Assembly (NCBI GenBank): GCA_017470905.1
Contig: JAFUXL010000009.1
Location: 86,706-150,705, forward strand
Length of the DNA stretch: 64,000 nucleotides
Reading direction: 5' to 3'
Source: Ruminococcus sp.
Lineage (GTDB): Bacteria > Bacillota > Clostridia > Oscillospirales > Ruminococcaceae
Position 1 is the stretch's first letter. Each line of letters opens with the position of its first letter. The position numbers and the translations under genes were made by a program. A model generated the notes under the pieces. The model saw only the letters and a program-made list of their open reading frames with translations, was not told the origin of the DNA and ran no database searches. This document shows positions 63,382 through 64,000 of the stretch, piece after piece.

Positions 63382-63734
63382 TTACACGACCTCTCCTACA
63401 TCAGCATCTCTCACCTTAACAGCCGCCCCGATACGCTTGGCGGCGTCCTCGAATGTTTCGTTGTTTGCGCATAAAGCACATTCAAGGGGATACTCGATTC
63501 GACTGTTCTGTAGAGACCGCCGTCAGTGTTGTTCTGAGAATGAATGAACCCCTGATTCGGATAGACCAAAGCAACCTTCAAAGCACACTTTTCGAGGTGA
63601 TTTCTTGCCTCCTCCGTTAGCGTGCAGTCCTTGTTCACGAAGTCCGGGTAGTTGATGACAAAATGGTTCTCTACAAAACCCACCCTGCCCTTTGTAACCA
63701 TTCCGGACAGTTTCGGATTCTTTTCCATGAGCAT
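63382..63734 (-). pseudogene. Frameshifted, N-terminally truncated gene of unknown function
   Basis: One frame (63411-63734) reads NPKLSGMVTKGRVGFVENHF and NKDCTLTEEARNHLEKCALK. Near 63500 the sensible sequence shifts to another frame, NSRIEYPLECALCANNETFE then DAAKRIGAAVKVRDADVGEV, ending at TAA 63382-63384. The beginning is missing because the IS5-type element lies just upstream. It was probably co-transcribed with the XRE gene three bases downstream. Confidence 0.6.
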
Positions 63735-63752
63735 TTTTATTATGAAATTGAA

Positions 63753-64000
63753 TTGTTAGAACCTGTCCACATAGACTTAGCATCTGCGAAGAAGGGTATG
63801 GATATGCGAGATTATGCACATAGTTTCAGCATGAACGGCTTTAATCTCATAATCCTTAGAAAGGCGACGAGAGCCTTGAAACCACGACAATGTCCGCTCG
63901 ACTTTCCAGCGGAGCGGTTGAACTTCAAATGTATTTTTGATTCTTGGAGAAATATCAATACGGATATTATGGAAAGTCTCGAAAGTATTTTTGAAGGTTC
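63753..64000 (-). mobile_element. Right part of an IS5-type insertion sequence, cut by the window edge
   Basis: The element end appears to be TTAGAACCTGTCC (about 63755-63767). The transposase C-terminus lies inside it. The other end is outside the window. Confidence 0.65.
63777..64000 (-). CDS. IS5-family transposase, C-terminal part
   Basis: The last 74 codons read TFKNTFETFHNIRIDISPRI and PLRWKVERTLSWFQGSRRLS then KDYEIKAVHAETMC. The W.VERT.SW....RRLSKDYE block is the conserved C-terminal signature of IS5-group DDE transposases, with Glu in VERT as the last catalytic residue. The 5' part lies beyond the right edge. Confidence 0.88.
   Translation of the reverse strand, partial: TFKNTFETFHNIRIDISPRIKNTFEVQPLRWKVERTLSWFQGSRRLSKDYEIKAVHAETMCIISHIHTLLRRC

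Noticed and set aside
56387-63767. Integrative element inserted at tRNA-Pro
   Set aside because: Accessory genes follow the tRNA, but no integrase and no repeated copy of the tRNA 3' end were found in the window.

Overview
The window looks like chromosomal DNA of an anaerobic gut or rumen clostridium close to Ruminococcus (Oscillospiraceae). This is inferred from a moderate G+C content, type I dockerin proteins, a SpoIID-like protein with peptidoglycan-binding repeats, Clostridia-type Tex, RadA and OMP-decarboxylase genes, and three tRNAs behind near-consensus sigma-A promoters. No marker gene fixes the species.

Bases 1-43,500 are mostly ordinary chromosome. On the minus strand lie a flavoprotein (cut by the edge), a metallophosphoesterase, an MscS channel, the pyrimidine operon pyrC-pyrF-carA-carB, and a degenerate-GGDEF/EAL protein. 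Plus-strand genes follow: a lipoprotein, radA and a membrane spermidine-synthase-like protein that appears to start at CTG. Then come tRNA-Arg, a phospholipase-C-like protein, a DUF3810 protein, a TetR regulator divergent from a DUF1858 protein, aspartokinase, tex, a lysophospholipase-like hydrolase, cell-wall proteins, nicotinate phosphoribosyltransferase, several lipoproteins, class II aldolase, an IS481-type element, an XRE regulator, a GNAT acetyltransferase with a leader-peptide-like 5' region, tRNA-Leu, a TraX-like protein, an HD-GYP protein and an HtrA protease. The spacers are full of three short repeat families: a GC-rich palindrome in an AT-rich frame, a roughly 100-bp TTCGCCC...GTGAACG repeat, and runs of AATTATGAATT.

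Bases 43,900-64,000 are an accessory, surface-oriented region. It holds two dockerin proteins, a hairpin-bounded fragment of an adhesin, and a minus-strand operon of a SipW-type signal peptidase, a TasA/camelysin-like protein and a 1,995-residue InlB-B-repeat protein. Next are an aquaporin with a Pro/Ala/Lys tail, tRNA-Pro, a Panacea-type toxin-antitoxin-like pair, and decayed phage or restriction remnants. A second surface operon follows: an unknown protein, a pilin-like protein broken by one frameshift and two stops, and a TasA-like protein. Upstream of it lie eight copies of a 15-bp palindromic operator (consensus GGACAA-N3-TTGTCC), five of them phased every 16-18 bp, next to an XRE regulator gene. 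The first gene's ribosome-binding site is itself inside a hairpin. An IS5-type element enters from the right edge.

My best candidate for something undescribed is the regulated SipW/TasA-type surface system at 47-63.4 kb, above all the phased operator array with its adjacent XRE gene. All calls come from reading the sequence; no database search was run.
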